A stretch of 64,000 bases of DNA from Bacteroidia bacterium (GTDB lineage: Bacteria; Bacteroidota; Bacteroidia; Flavobacteriales_D; Sanyastnellaceae): contig JAUICJ010000013.1 of assembly GCA_030427925.1 (NCBI GenBank), positions 1 through 64,000 on the forward strand, written 5' to 3'. The position numbers were made by a program, and so were the translations under genes. The notes under the pieces were generated by a model. The model saw only the letters and a program-made list of their open reading frames with translations. It did no database searches and was not told the DNA's origin. Shown here piece by piece: positions 51,559 through 60,477 of the stretch (its first letter is position 1; the number at the start of each line of letters is the position of its first letter).

Positions 51559-53109
51559 GTGAGCAAAGAATTGGTCATCAACTCGACGCCTGCGGGTGTC
51601 GAAATCGCCTTGGTCGAAGATGGTGTGCTCACAGAGCTGCACCGGGATCAGGGAGGGACGGATTATGCTGTCGGAGACATCTATCTCGGACGGGTTAGAA
51701 AGGTATTGCCCAGCCTCAACGCCGCGTTTGTGGACGTGGGGCATGAGCGCGATGCCTTCTTGCATTACTTGGATTTGGGGCCTCATTACCGCACGCAGCA
51801 ACAGTATGTGAAGCGGGTGATGGGGGGAAAGCAGCCGGTTTCGGATTTGGCCCATTTCAAAAAGGAGCAAGAGCTGGATAAAAAGGGCAAGATCAAGGAC
51901 GAAGTCAGTGCTTCGCAATTGGTGCTTGTTCAGGTGGCAAAGGAGCCCATCAGCACGAAGGGTCCGCGCCTCACAGCAGAGGTGACCCTGCCGGGCCGAT
52001 ACCTCGTTCTCGTGCCATTCAGCGACAAGGTTTCGCTTTCTTCCCGCATCAAAGGGGAGGAAGAGCGCACCCGGTTGCGCCGGTTGATGCAGAGCATTCA
52101 GCCTCCCGGATTCGGAATCATCGTCCGCACGGTGGCCGAAGAGAAGGGCGCTGCGGACTTGCATGCGGACTTGGAGGACCTCGTGAACCGGTGGGCTGAA
52201 CTGCACAAGCGGTTGCGCCACGCGAAGCCGGGGAAGCGGGTGCTCGGTGAAATCGACAAGACGAGCGCCGTCCTCCGGGATGTTTTGGCGCCCGATTGCA
52301 CCGCCATCCACGTCAACGAGGTCAAGTTGGCCGATGACGTGCGCAATTACCTGCGGAGCATTGCCCCCGAGAAGGAGGAAATCCTGAAGGTTTCAAAGGA
52401 CAAGGATTTGTTCAACTCCCGGAGCATTCACCGCCAAATCAAGTCGGCATTTGGCCGGCAAGTGAACTTGCGCAGTGGAGCTTACCTCATCATCGAACAA
52501 ACGGAAGCCATGCACGTCATCGACGTGAACAGCGGCGGAAGGAAGGCCGGTGCGAAGGACCAGGAGGAGAACGCGCTGCACACGAACCTGGAATGCGTGG
52601 ATGAAATTGCGCGCGTGTTGCGGTTGCGTGACATGGGCGGCATCATTGCCATCGACTTCATTGACATGGCCAAGCGCGAGCACAACAAGCAGCTCACCGA
52701 TGCGCTGAAGGCGGCCATGGCGAAGGACAAGGCGAAGCACAACATCCAACCGCCGAGCCGATTTGGCGTGGTCGAGATGACCCGTCAACGCGTGCGTCCG
52801 GTCGCGAAGATTAAAACGGCCGAAAAATGCCCCACCTGCAACGGTACGGGCGAGGTCGGCGCTTCCATCCTGATCACCGACACCATCGAGAACAGCCTGA
52901 ACTACCTGACCCAGGCGGAAGGGCATCGGACGTTGACGCTCGTGGTGCATCCGATTGTGGAAGCCTACTTGAAATCCGGTTGGTGGAAATCCCAAATCCG
53001 CAAGTGGCGGAAGCAGTTCGGAGCCACCATCCAATTGGAGTCCAACAGTTCGATGGAATTGTTGGAATACCACCTGTTCAACCAGCTCGGTGAGGAGCTG
53101 ATTACCTGA
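51559..53109 (+). CDS. rng: Ribonuclease E/G family endoribonuclease
   Basis: 516-residue RNase G-type enzyme for rRNA and mRNA processing. An S1-like RNA-binding domain (about 35-125) is interrupted by an extra loop (about 70-110); then follow the sensor region, the DNase I-like catalytic part with HVIDVNSGGRKAG and MGGIIAIDFIDM (catalytic Asp residues), and CPTCNGTG, the paired-Cys zinc link of the E/G family. The frame opens 39 nt upstream, but GTG 51559 is chosen because SKELVINS aligns with the family start. No RNase E C-terminal scaffold is present. It is the last gene of the HU unit. Confidence 0.93.
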   Translation: MSKELVINSTPAGVEIALVEDGVLTELHRDQGGTDYAVGDIYLGRVRKVLPSLNAAFVDVGHERDAFLHYLDLGPHYRTQQQYVKRVMGGKQPVSDLAHFKKEQELDKKGKIKDEVSASQLVLVQVAKEPISTKGPRLTAEVTLPGRYLVLVPFSDKVSLSSRIKGEEERTRLRRLMQSIQPPGFGIIVRTVAEEKGAADLHADLEDLVNRWAELHKRLRHAKPGKRVLGEIDKTSAVLRDVLAPDCTAIHVNEVKLADDVRNYLRSIAPEKEEILKVSKDKDLFNSRSIHRQIKSAFGRQVNLRSGAYLIIEQTEAMHVIDVNSGGRKAGAKDQEENALHTNLECVDEIARVLRLRDMGGIIAIDFIDMAKREHNKQLTDALKAAMAKDKAKHNIQPPSRFGVVEMTRQRVRPVAKIKTAEKCPTCNGTGEVGASILITDTIENSLNYLTQAEGHRTLTLVVHPIVEAYLKSGWWKSQIRKWRKQFGATIQLESNSSMELLEYHLFNQLGEELIT

Positions 53110-53130
53110 TGAAGGGGACGCCGCATCCGC

Positions 53131-54372
53131 TCACGAGGCACGTGTGGCGTCCACTTCTTTAGGGTAGCACAAGAACGATTTTGCAACCACCAAATCCGAG
53201 GCGTTCCGCGTGTCGTCCAAGGCGTCTGCCAAGTCGGCCACGCGGCCGTCTTTGAACAGGACTTGAATCCCTCCTGGCTTGTAAGCCTGGTTGCGAACCC
53301 GGTCGTTCAACACGAACCGGCTGGCGGTTTCCTCGTCAATGCCCCACGCGTCCGCCACCGCTTTCACTTTCGCTTGAACCTCTTCAGCGCTGAATGATTG
53401 AGCCCGCAATTCAATGCGGAACAAGCGCCGACCGATCAACCGGTCCGCCAAGGTGCGCAGCGTGAAATCCTCGTGGTTTCGCCACGACTTCAAGGCCGAC
53501 AAGATGTCGCTGTCGTCCAAATCCGAGAAGCGATCCAGGATTTCCGGGTCGGCCAAAAAGCGCGTCCGGTCGAGGCGGTTGCGCAGGAACAATCCGAGCG
53601 CGGGCGTCGCAAACAACGGTTCGCCCGCTTCCCCCAATTCGTGGGCGCGTTTCAGGCACTGCATCAACATGTACTCTGCGCTCAACACCGTTCGGTGCAA
53701 GTAAACCTGCCAATACATCAGCCTGCGCGCCACCAAGAATTTCTCGATCGAGTAGATGCCCTTTTCTTCGATGACCAAATTGCCATTCACCACGTTCAGC
53801 ATCTTGATGATGCGCTCGCTGCCGACCTTGCCTTCTGCCACGCCCGAATAGAAGCTATCCCGGGCCAGGTAATCGAGCCGATCCATATCGAGTTGCGACG
53901 AAACGAGTTGGTGCAAAAAGGCCTTCGGATGGTGGTCGTTGAAGATGTCAATCGCCAAATCCAAGGCGCCATTCAACTCCTCGTTCATCCGGTTCATCAT
54001 CAGCACCGACAAGTCCTCGTGGTGCACCCCCTCCACCAAGCTGTGTTCCAAGGCATGGCTGAACGGCCCGTGTCCGATGTCGTGCAGCAAAATGGCCGCA
54101 CAGGCCCCCTCCGCTTCCTGTTCCGTGATGTCGATGCCTTTCTCTCGAAGCGTGTCGATGGCCTCCTGCATGAGGTACATGGCGCCGACCGCGTGGTGGA
54201 ACCGGTTGTGAACGGCGCCAGGGTAGACCAAATGCGATAACCCCAACTGGCTGATGCGCCGCAACCGCTGCATGTACGGGTGGTCCATCAGGTCGAGCGT
54301 GAGGCCGTACCGGAGCGAAATGAAACCGTAGACCGGATCGTTGAGGATTTTGCGTTTGTTGGGTGGTGCCAT
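53131..54372 (-). CDS. HD-domain phosphohydrolase (dNTPase-like)
   Basis: 413-residue member of the SAMHD1/dGTPase-like HD family. The metal motif is split as usual: His in NRFHHAVGAMYLM, the HD pair in LLHDIGHGPFSHALE, and Asp in DMDRLDYLARD. The start MAPPNKRKILNDPVYGFISL is family-typical (DPVYGFI precedes the first helix). It probably hydrolyses dNTPs or related nucleotides; substrate not certain. ATG 54372 is used; the frame runs further upstream without similarity. It converges on rng and diverges from porX. Confidence 0.88.
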   Translation of the reverse strand: MAPPNKRKILNDPVYGFISLRYGLTLDLMDHPYMQRLRRISQLGLSHLVYPGAVHNRFHHAVGAMYLMQEAIDTLREKGIDITEQEAEGACAAILLHDIGHGPFSHALEHSLVEGVHHEDLSVLMMNRMNEELNGALDLAIDIFNDHHPKAFLHQLVSSQLDMDRLDYLARDSFYSGVAEGKVGSERIIKMLNVVNGNLVIEEKGIYSIEKFLVARRLMYWQVYLHRTVLSAEYMLMQCLKRAHELGEAGEPLFATPALGLFLRNRLDRTRFLADPEILDRFSDLDDSDILSALKSWRNHEDFTLRTLADRLIGRRLFRIELRAQSFSAEEVQAKVKAVADAWGIDEETASRFVLNDRVRNQAYKPGGIQVLFKDGRVADLADALDDTRNASDLVVAKSFLCYPKEVDATRAS

Positions 54373-54509
54373 GGGGTATGAATTGCCCGCAGGATGTCGT
54401 TTCTTCGTGCAAGGTAAGTTGCCTGCTCCACCTGCCGCGCGTGAATGTGTGAGCGTGGGCCTCAAATTTACCGTCGCATCTTCCATTCAACTTGAACGCC
54501 TACGCCCGC

Positions 54510-56075
54510 ATGACGCACCGCAAGCCACACATTCTTTGGGTCGATGATGAAATCGATTTGCTCCAACCGCACATTTTGTTCCTGGAGAAAAACGGGTACG
54601 AACTCGTCTCGGTGAACAACGGATTGGAGGCGGTGGAACGGGTGTCTGAGGGCGTGTTCGATTTGGTCTTCCTCGATGAAAACATGCCGGGGATTCAGGG
54701 CATTGAGACCCTCCGGCGGATCCAAGCGCTGCGGCCCCACCTGCCCGTGGTGATGATCACGAAGAGCGAGGAGGAACACACGATGAACGAGGCGTACGGC
54801 GCGAGCATCAGCGACTACCTCATCAAGCCGGTGATTCCGCAGCAATTGCTTGCGGTGCTCAAGCGATTCCTGCACGTAAACCAGTTGCAAAGTGAGCAGT
54901 TGCTGACGGATTTTCAGCAGGCTTATCGCACCATCACGATGCGCCTGATGGACCGGCTGGACGCCCGTGATTGGATGGGGATTTTCCAGCAAATCGTTCG
55001 ATTTCAATTGAAATTGACGGATGCGCAAGACACCGGCATGCTCGACATGCTCGATGCGCTGACGACCCAAGTGGACCAAGCGTTTACCAAGTTTTACGAG
55101 CGGAATTTAGAGGAGTGGATGGCCGGGCCAGGCGATGACGTGCCCACGCTATCGCACCGGTTGCTGCCGGAGCGGTTGACGCCGCTGTTGGAGTTGGCTG
55201 GGGAACGGCCCATTTACTTGATTGTCATCGACAACTTGCGGCTGGATCAATGGGAGCTCATCGAGCCCATGCTGCAGGACAAGTGGCGCGTCAAGGCCAA
55301 ATCGCCGTACTTCTCCATCCTCCCCACCGCCACCCAATACGCGCGCAACGCCCTGTTCGCTGGACTCAATCCCGCGGAAATTGCGCGCGTCCACCCACAA
55401 TGGTGGAAGGATGAGCGGGACGATGCCGGCAAGAACCTCCACGAGCAGGAATTGTTTCAGGCATTTTTGAAGCGAATCGGATACGAACGCCGATCCGATT
55501 ATTTCAAGGTCACCCGGCACGAACACGGATTGAAGTTCGTGGACCAACTGCACACCACGAAAGGGAACGGCGTCACGGCTGTCGTCTACAATTTCGTCGA
55601 CCAGCTTTCGCATGCACGAACCGACAACGACGTCATCAAGCAGCTCACAGAAGGGGAGGCGGGCTACCGTTCGCTCACGGCTTCGTGGTTCAAGAACAGC
55701 ACCTTGAGGGAGGCGATGGATTGGATGGCGGAGCAGGGGGCTTGGGTCATCGTGACCACCGATCACGGCACCATTCGGGTGGAAGATCACGTGGTGGTGC
55801 GCGGGGAACGGGATACGAACACGAACCCCCGATACAAGGTGGGCAAGAACCTGGGGTACGATGCGAAGCACGTCTTTGAAGTGCGGAATCCGGAGGCGTT
55901 TGGGCTGCCGAGGCGGAATTTGGCCGATTCCTACATCTTTTCCCGCGGGCACGACTTCTTGGTGTATCCGAACAACCAAGGCGAACACGTCCGTCGGTTC
56001 AAGGGGACGTTCCAGCACGGTGGAATTTCGATGGATGAGGTGATCATTCCGTGGGTGGAACTCGAGCCGCGCTGA
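54510..56075 (+). CDS. porX: PorX-type response regulator with PglZ domain (T9SS regulator)
   Basis: 521 residues: CheY-like receiver (about 1-125) with ILWVDDEIDLL, phospho-acceptor Asp in LVFLDENMPG and a conserved Lys in YLIKPV; a helical linker (125-210); and a PglZ/alkaline-phosphatase-like domain (about 210-520) with IVIDNLRLDQWE, PTATQYARNALFAG and TTDHGTIRV, which carry zinc-ligand and Thr nucleophile positions. PorX controls T9SS function with sensor PorY and a sigma factor in Porphyromonas and Flavobacterium; the domain hydrolyses cyclic or linear oligonucleotides in the published homologue. ATG 54510 is chosen over TTG 54492. PorY is not in the window. Confidence 0.94.
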   Translation: MTHRKPHILWVDDEIDLLQPHILFLEKNGYELVSVNNGLEAVERVSEGVFDLVFLDENMPGIQGIETLRRIQALRPHLPVVMITKSEEEHTMNEAYGASISDYLIKPVIPQQLLAVLKRFLHVNQLQSEQLLTDFQQAYRTITMRLMDRLDARDWMGIFQQIVRFQLKLTDAQDTGMLDMLDALTTQVDQAFTKFYERNLEEWMAGPGDDVPTLSHRLLPERLTPLLELAGERPIYLIVIDNLRLDQWELIEPMLQDKWRVKAKSPYFSILPTATQYARNALFAGLNPAEIARVHPQWWKDERDDAGKNLHEQELFQAFLKRIGYERRSDYFKVTRHEHGLKFVDQLHTTKGNGVTAVVYNFVDQLSHARTDNDVIKQLTEGEAGYRSLTASWFKNSTLREAMDWMAEQGAWVIVTTDHGTIRVEDHVVVRGERDTNTNPRYKVGKNLGYDAKHVFEVRNPEAFGLPRRNLADSYIFSRGHDFLVYPNNQGEHVRRFKGTFQHGGISMDEVIIPWVELEPR

Positions 56076-56077
56076 GG

Positions 56078-56527
56078 ATGGAACGGAAGGTGATTTGGCA
56101 GGTGGAGGTGCCGGATGTAGCGGCCGTGGAACGGTGGGCGCCTGAGCTGGCGGAGCGGTTGCCGGAGGTGGGCGTTGTGGCGCTTCACGGGCCGATGGGG
56201 GGGGGGAAGACGACGTGGGTGGGGGCGATGTGCCGGCACTGGGGCGTGGCGTTGGGCAGCGCGAGTCCGACGTTTGGATTGGTGCATTCGCATGAGCGCC
56301 CGGGGCGTTCCGAAGTGGCGCATTGGGACCTGTATCGGCTGCGTTCTGAGGAAGAGGCATGGGATGCAGGGGTCGAGGATTCGTTCCTTCAACCCGTTTT
56401 GAACTTGGTGGAATGGCCGGAGCGCGCGCCTTCTTTGTTGCCGGAAGAAGCGTGGTTGATTCGGTTCGAGTGGGTGGAAGGCATGCGCCGGGTGAGCTTG
56501 GAAGTTCCGGTGACGGTGATGCCGTGA
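56078..56527 (+). CDS. tsaE: tRNA threonylcarbamoyladenosine biosynthesis ATPase TsaE
   Basis: 149-residue P-loop protein of the TsaBDE complex that makes t6A37 in tRNA. The P-loop is GPMGGGKTTWVGAMC (usually GELGAGKTTF). The family stretch SPTFGLVHSHE (SPTF-VNEY) and HWDLYRL with the conserved Asp are present, as is EWPERAPSLLP. The P-loop Met-Gly-Gly-Gly codons form a run of 10 G (56197-56206). Starts 2 nt after porX, so it is co-transcribed and probably coupled. The partner genes tsaB/tsaD are not here. Confidence 0.92.
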   Translation: MERKVIWQVEVPDVAAVERWAPELAERLPEVGVVALHGPMGGGKTTWVGAMCRHWGVALGSASPTFGLVHSHERPGRSEVAHWDLYRLRSEEEAWDAGVEDSFLQPVLNLVEWPERAPSLLPEEAWLIRFEWVEGMRRVSLEVPVTVMP

Positions 56528-56534
56528 ACTTTCC

Positions 56535-56542
56535 TAATTTCG
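56535..56542 (+). promoter_or_regulatory. -7-like box for ald
   Basis: TAATTTCG (one mismatch to TAnnTTTG), 7 nt before the ald ATG at 56550 and just after the tsaE stop. Confidence 0.4.
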
Positions 56543-56549
56543 GCGGAAC

Positions 56550-57767
56550 ATGGAAGGACAGCGCAAAGGCATTCAGTCGCTCGCACGGGAGGCGGCTTTG
56601 CTCCCTCAGGAGGCCCTGAAAAAGACCGCGGCCCGCGGCAAGGAGTTGGTCATCGGCATTCCGAAGGAAGACAGCTTGCAGGAAAAGCGGGTGGCCTTGG
56701 TGCCTGAAGCCGTGGCCTTGCTGGTCGCACGCGGGCACCAAGTGCTTGTTGAAACGGGTGCGGGTTTGGAGGCGCATTACACCGATTCAGATTACAGTGA
56801 GTCGGGCGCGCGCATCGTGTACGACCGCCGTCAAGTGTTTCAAGCGGCGCATGTGGTGAAGGTGGAGCCGCCCTCGCTCGAAGAGGTGCAATTGCTCAAC
56901 AACCGCAGCATCCTCATCAGCGCCCTGCAATGGAGCGTGCAGCAGGAGGGCTTGCTCGAAGCGTTGATGGCCAAACGCATCACCGCCATTGCCTGGGACT
57001 TCATCCAAAACGACAACGGCATTTTCCCGCTCGTCCGGGCCATGGGCGAAATCGCGGGCAACACCTCCATGTTGGTGGCCGGTGAATTGCTGTCGGGACC
57101 GTTCGGTCGCGGCACCATGCTCGGGGGAGTTTCGGGCGTGCGCCCGTCCGAAGTCGTCATCATCGGAGCGGGCACCGTAGCGGAATTCGCCACCCGCGCC
57201 GCCCTGGGTCTCGGCGCGACGGTGAAGCTGTTCGACAACAGCCCCCACCGCTTGATCCGGCTCCAAAACGCCATCGGCCAGCGCTTGTGGACGTCGACCA
57301 TCCAGCCCTCGGTGCTTCAGGACGCGCTGCGTACGGCGGACGTGGCCATCGGCGCGCTCCGAGGAAACGGCCCCCGTTCTCCGCTCATCGTTTCGGAGCC
57401 GATGGTTTCGGGCATGCGCAAGGGCGCGGTCGTGGTGGACGTGACCATCGACCGCGGTGGCTGCTTTGAAACGAGCCGGGTGACTTCGCACGAGCGGCCC
57501 ACGTTCATCGAGATGGACGTCATCCACTACTGCGTTCCGAACATTCCGTCGCGCGTGAGCCGAACCGCTTCAAAAGCTTTGAGCAACATTTTTGCCCCGC
57601 TTTTGCTGGAGTTGGGAGACGACGGCGGTGTGGAATCGGCTGCGCGCCAAAACCGCGTTGCGCGTTCCGGAATCTACCTGTTCAATGGCGTTGTGACGCA
57701 CGAGGGCATCGCCCGGGAGGCGGGGTTGCCGTTCAAGAACCTGGATTTGTTGCTCGCGGCGCTCTAA
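56550..57767 (+). CDS. ald: Alanine dehydrogenase
   Basis: 405-residue NAD-dependent enzyme interconverting L-alanine and pyruvate plus ammonia. It shows IGIPKEDSLQEKRVALVPEAV (N-terminal ligand domain with conserved Arg), the NAD Rossmann motif VVIIGAGTVAEFATRAA and the conserved VVVDVTIDRGGCFETS followed by HYCVPNIPS. About 30 residues precede the usual start; an internal start near residue 34 is possible but the -7-like box supports 56550. The ald gene next to porX-tsaE seems usual in this phylum. It ends 4 nt into the convergent mutS. Confidence 0.92.
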   Translation: MEGQRKGIQSLAREAALLPQEALKKTAARGKELVIGIPKEDSLQEKRVALVPEAVALLVARGHQVLVETGAGLEAHYTDSDYSESGARIVYDRRQVFQAAHVVKVEPPSLEEVQLLNNRSILISALQWSVQQEGLLEALMAKRITAIAWDFIQNDNGIFPLVRAMGEIAGNTSMLVAGELLSGPFGRGTMLGGVSGVRPSEVVIIGAGTVAEFATRAALGLGATVKLFDNSPHRLIRLQNAIGQRLWTSTIQPSVLQDALRTADVAIGALRGNGPRSPLIVSEPMVSGMRKGAVVVDVTIDRGGCFETSRVTSHERPTFIEMDVIHYCVPNIPSRVSRTASKALSNIFAPLLLELGDDGGVESAARQNRVARSGIYLFNGVVTHEGIAREAGLPFKNLDLLLAAL

Positions 57768-60382
57768 GCTTTCCCGCTGACCGCTTTGCGGATTTGGTGC
57801 AGCTTCATCAGCGCATCGACTGGGGTGAGGTGGTCGATGTCGAGGTCCAAAATCTGTTCCCGAACGTCTTCCAACACCGGATCGTCCAGCTGGAAGATGC
57901 TCATTTGCATGGACGGTTCGACGTGCGGTTGCGGCTGCCAATTTGGCCCGCCTTCTGCTGCTTGCGTTTCCGACGATTCCCGCCGCGCCTCCAAGGTGCT
58001 CAGCACTTCTTCGGCGCGCTTCACCACCGACGCGGGCATCCCCGCAAGCCGGGCGACGTGGATGCCGAAGCTGTGGTTGCTTCCGCCCGGAACGAGTTTC
58101 CTCAAGAAGACGATGTGCTTGCCCATTTCCTTGACGCTGACATTGAAGTTTCGGATCCTCCGGAACCGTTCGCTCATGTCGTTCAATTCGTGGTAATGCG
58201 TGGCGAACAGCGTCAGTGGACGGAACCGAGGATGTTCGTGCACGTACTCAGCGATGGACCAAGCGATGCTCACCCCGTCGTACGTGGAGGTGCCCCGTCC
58301 GATTTCATCGAGCAAGACCAAACTCCGATCCGTCAAGTTGTTCAGGATGGACGCGGTCTCGTTCATTTCAACCATGAACGTGGATTCGCCACTTGAGATG
58401 TTGTCCGACGCGCCGACACGGGTGAAAATGCGGGTGCACAGCCCCAGTTGAGCAGCATCCGCAGGCACGAAGCTGCCGGCTTGGGCGAGCAAGGAGATCA
58501 GGGCGGTTTGGCGCAACAGGGCGCTTTTACCCGCCATGTTGGGACCGGTGATCATCAGGATTTGGTTCGCATCCGGGTCGAGTTGCACATCGTTCGCGAC
58601 GTACGTTTGCCCTGGCGGCAGCGACTGCTCAATGACCGGGTGACGCCCCGCAACGATGTTCATCCCCCAACCACCGTGCAATTCCGGCCGCGCATAGCGG
58701 TGGTCGCGGGCCACTTCCGCGAACCCGTGCAGCACGTCCACGTGAGCGAGCACCCGCGCGTTCGCCTGAAGCGCTCCAATTTCCGCAGCCACTGCGACGA
58801 TGAGGTCGTCGTATTTCCGCTGTTCGAGCACTTCAGCTCGGGTCTGAGCGTCGACGATGCGCTCCTCTAGGGCCTTCAGTTCCTCGGTGATGTAGCGCTC
58901 CGCTTGGGTCAGCGTTTGCTTCCGAATCCACGTGGCAGGAACCTTGTCCTTGTGTGCGTTGCGCACTTCGAGGTAGTAGCCAAAGACGTTGTTCGAGGCA
59001 ATTTTCAGGCTGGGAATACCCGTCGCTTCGGCCTCTCGGGTGCAGATGTCATCGAGCGCTTGGCGGGCGTTGCTCCGCAAGTCGCGCAGCTCGTCGAGTT
59101 CTTCGAATATGCCGGGACGGATCACGGTTCCCTTGCTTACGGAGAGGGCCGGTTCATCGGCCAAATCCCGTTCCAGCCGTCCCAGCAAAGCATCGCACGG
59201 CGTCAGTTGCTCCAAAAACGGAAGCAACGCATCCATCCCTTCGACCGCCGCTGCCAACTCATGGACGCACCGAAGCCCGACCCGCAACTGCGCCAGTTCG
59301 CGCGGCGTGATGCGCCCGGTGCTCGCTTTCGAAGCGAGTCGCTCCATGTCCCCGACGCGGCCGAAGAGGCTCCTCAGCGAGCCGAGCGCGTCCGGTGCTT
59401 GCAGCAAGGCATCGATGGCGTCGTGCCGCTGCTGGATTTGGCCCAAATCCGTAGACGGCATCATCAACCACCGCCGCATCATGCGGGCGCCCATCGGCGA
59501 GGCAGTCCGATCCAACACCTCCACCAAAGCCCGGCCATCGGCCGAAGTCGGTTGCAGCACTTCCAAATTCCGGAACGTGAACCGATCCATCCACAGCACG
59601 CCTTCCTCCGCAATGCGGCCCACCTGGCGCAGGTGTCCCCGTCGCGCATGCTGCGTCGTGTCGAGGTAGTGCAAGATGGCCCCGATGGCGACCCCCGCCA
59701 ACGGCGCATCGGCCAGCCCAAACCCCTTGAGCGACGCCACCCCGAACTGCTTCTCCATCGCCTCCATCGCCCACTCCTCGCTGAACACCCAATCCTCCAG
59801 ACGGCTCCGATGCGCATCGGTCTTTACCAGCCCAAACACGTCGTTTTCATGCCCTCTTTGGTACACGATTTCCGACGGGGAAAACGACCGAATGACGCGC
59901 TCAATGAAATCGCTGTCCCCTTGGCCGGCTTGGAAATCGCCCGTGCTCACATCGAGGAAAGCAATGCCCAACGCCTTCCGCGTCCAGTGCACGGCGCAGA
60001 GGAAGTTGTTGGATTTCGATTGCAGCACATCATCGTGGAGCGTGACACCGGGGGTGACCACTTCGGTCACGCCGCGTTTCACCAAGCCTTTCGCCGCTTT
60101 CGGATCTTCGAGCTGGTCGCAAATCGCCACGCGATGCCCCGCCCGCACCAATCTGGGCAGGTAGTTGTCCAAGGCGTGGTGCGGAAAGCCGGCGAGTTCG
60201 ATTTCGGAGGCGCTGCCGTTTCCTCTTTTCGTAAGGGTGATTTCGAGGACTTTCGATGCGCGAATGGCGTCTTCCCCGAACGTTTCGTAAAAATCCCCCA
60301 CGCGGAACAGCAAAATGGCATCGGGATGCTGCCGCTTCGCTTGGTCGTACTGTTGCATCAAGGGGGTGGAGGCTCGTGCCAT
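57764..60382 (-). CDS. mutS: DNA mismatch repair protein MutS
   Basis: 872-residue mismatch sensor. Domain I has the mismatch-contact FRVGDFYETFG (Phe and Glu of the FxE motif); the core and clamp regions follow; the ABC ATPase has Walker A TGPNMAGKSALLRQ, the signature region and Walker B LVLLDEIGRGTSTYDG. The HTH C-terminus is present (LDIDHLTPVDALMKLHQIR). The longer open frame upstream of ATG 60382 lacks similarity. A TACTTTCG box lies about 30 nt before the ATG. MutL is not in the window. Confidence 0.96.
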   Translation of the reverse strand: MARASTPLMQQYDQAKRQHPDAILLFRVGDFYETFGEDAIRASKVLEITLTKRGNGSASEIELAGFPHHALDNYLPRLVRAGHRVAICDQLEDPKAAKGLVKRGVTEVVTPGVTLHDDVLQSKSNNFLCAVHWTRKALGIAFLDVSTGDFQAGQGDSDFIERVIRSFSPSEIVYQRGHENDVFGLVKTDAHRSRLEDWVFSEEWAMEAMEKQFGVASLKGFGLADAPLAGVAIGAILHYLDTTQHARRGHLRQVGRIAEEGVLWMDRFTFRNLEVLQPTSADGRALVEVLDRTASPMGARMMRRWLMMPSTDLGQIQQRHDAIDALLQAPDALGSLRSLFGRVGDMERLASKASTGRITPRELAQLRVGLRCVHELAAAVEGMDALLPFLEQLTPCDALLGRLERDLADEPALSVSKGTVIRPGIFEELDELRDLRSNARQALDDICTREAEATGIPSLKIASNNVFGYYLEVRNAHKDKVPATWIRKQTLTQAERYITEELKALEERIVDAQTRAEVLEQRKYDDLIVAVAAEIGALQANARVLAHVDVLHGFAEVARDHRYARPELHGGWGMNIVAGRHPVIEQSLPPGQTYVANDVQLDPDANQILMITGPNMAGKSALLRQTALISLLAQAGSFVPADAAQLGLCTRIFTRVGASDNISSGESTFMVEMNETASILNNLTDRSLVLLDEIGRGTSTYDGVSIAWSIAEYVHEHPRFRPLTLFATHYHELNDMSERFRRIRNFNVSVKEMGKHIVFLRKLVPGGSNHSFGIHVARLAGMPASVVKRAEEVLSTLEARRESSETQAAEGGPNWQPQPHVEPSMQMSIFQLDDPVLEDVREQILDLDIDHLTPVDALMKLHQIRKAVSGKA

Positions 60383-60423
60383 GCGCTTCGCTGATTCTCG
60401 GGGAACCCTCGAAAGTACCAAGC

Positions 60424-60452
60424 AAAACGCCCCCGGCACGTGGCCGAGGGCG
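60424..60452 (-). terminator. Terminator downstream of clpX
   Basis: On the minus strand a stem CGCCCTCGGC / GCCGGGGGCG (one G-T pair) with loop CACGT is followed by TTTTG. It lies 25 nt after the clpX stop and just ahead of the mutS promoter region. Confidence 0.75.
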
Positions 60453-60477
60453 CTGTGTTTTTCACAAGGCGTTCACA

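Noticed and set aside
53116-53152. Inverted repeat GGACGCC...GGCGTCC after rng
   Set aside because: The arms are 7 bp with a 23-nt loop and the site lies within the 3' end of the convergent HD-domain gene; too weak for a terminator call.
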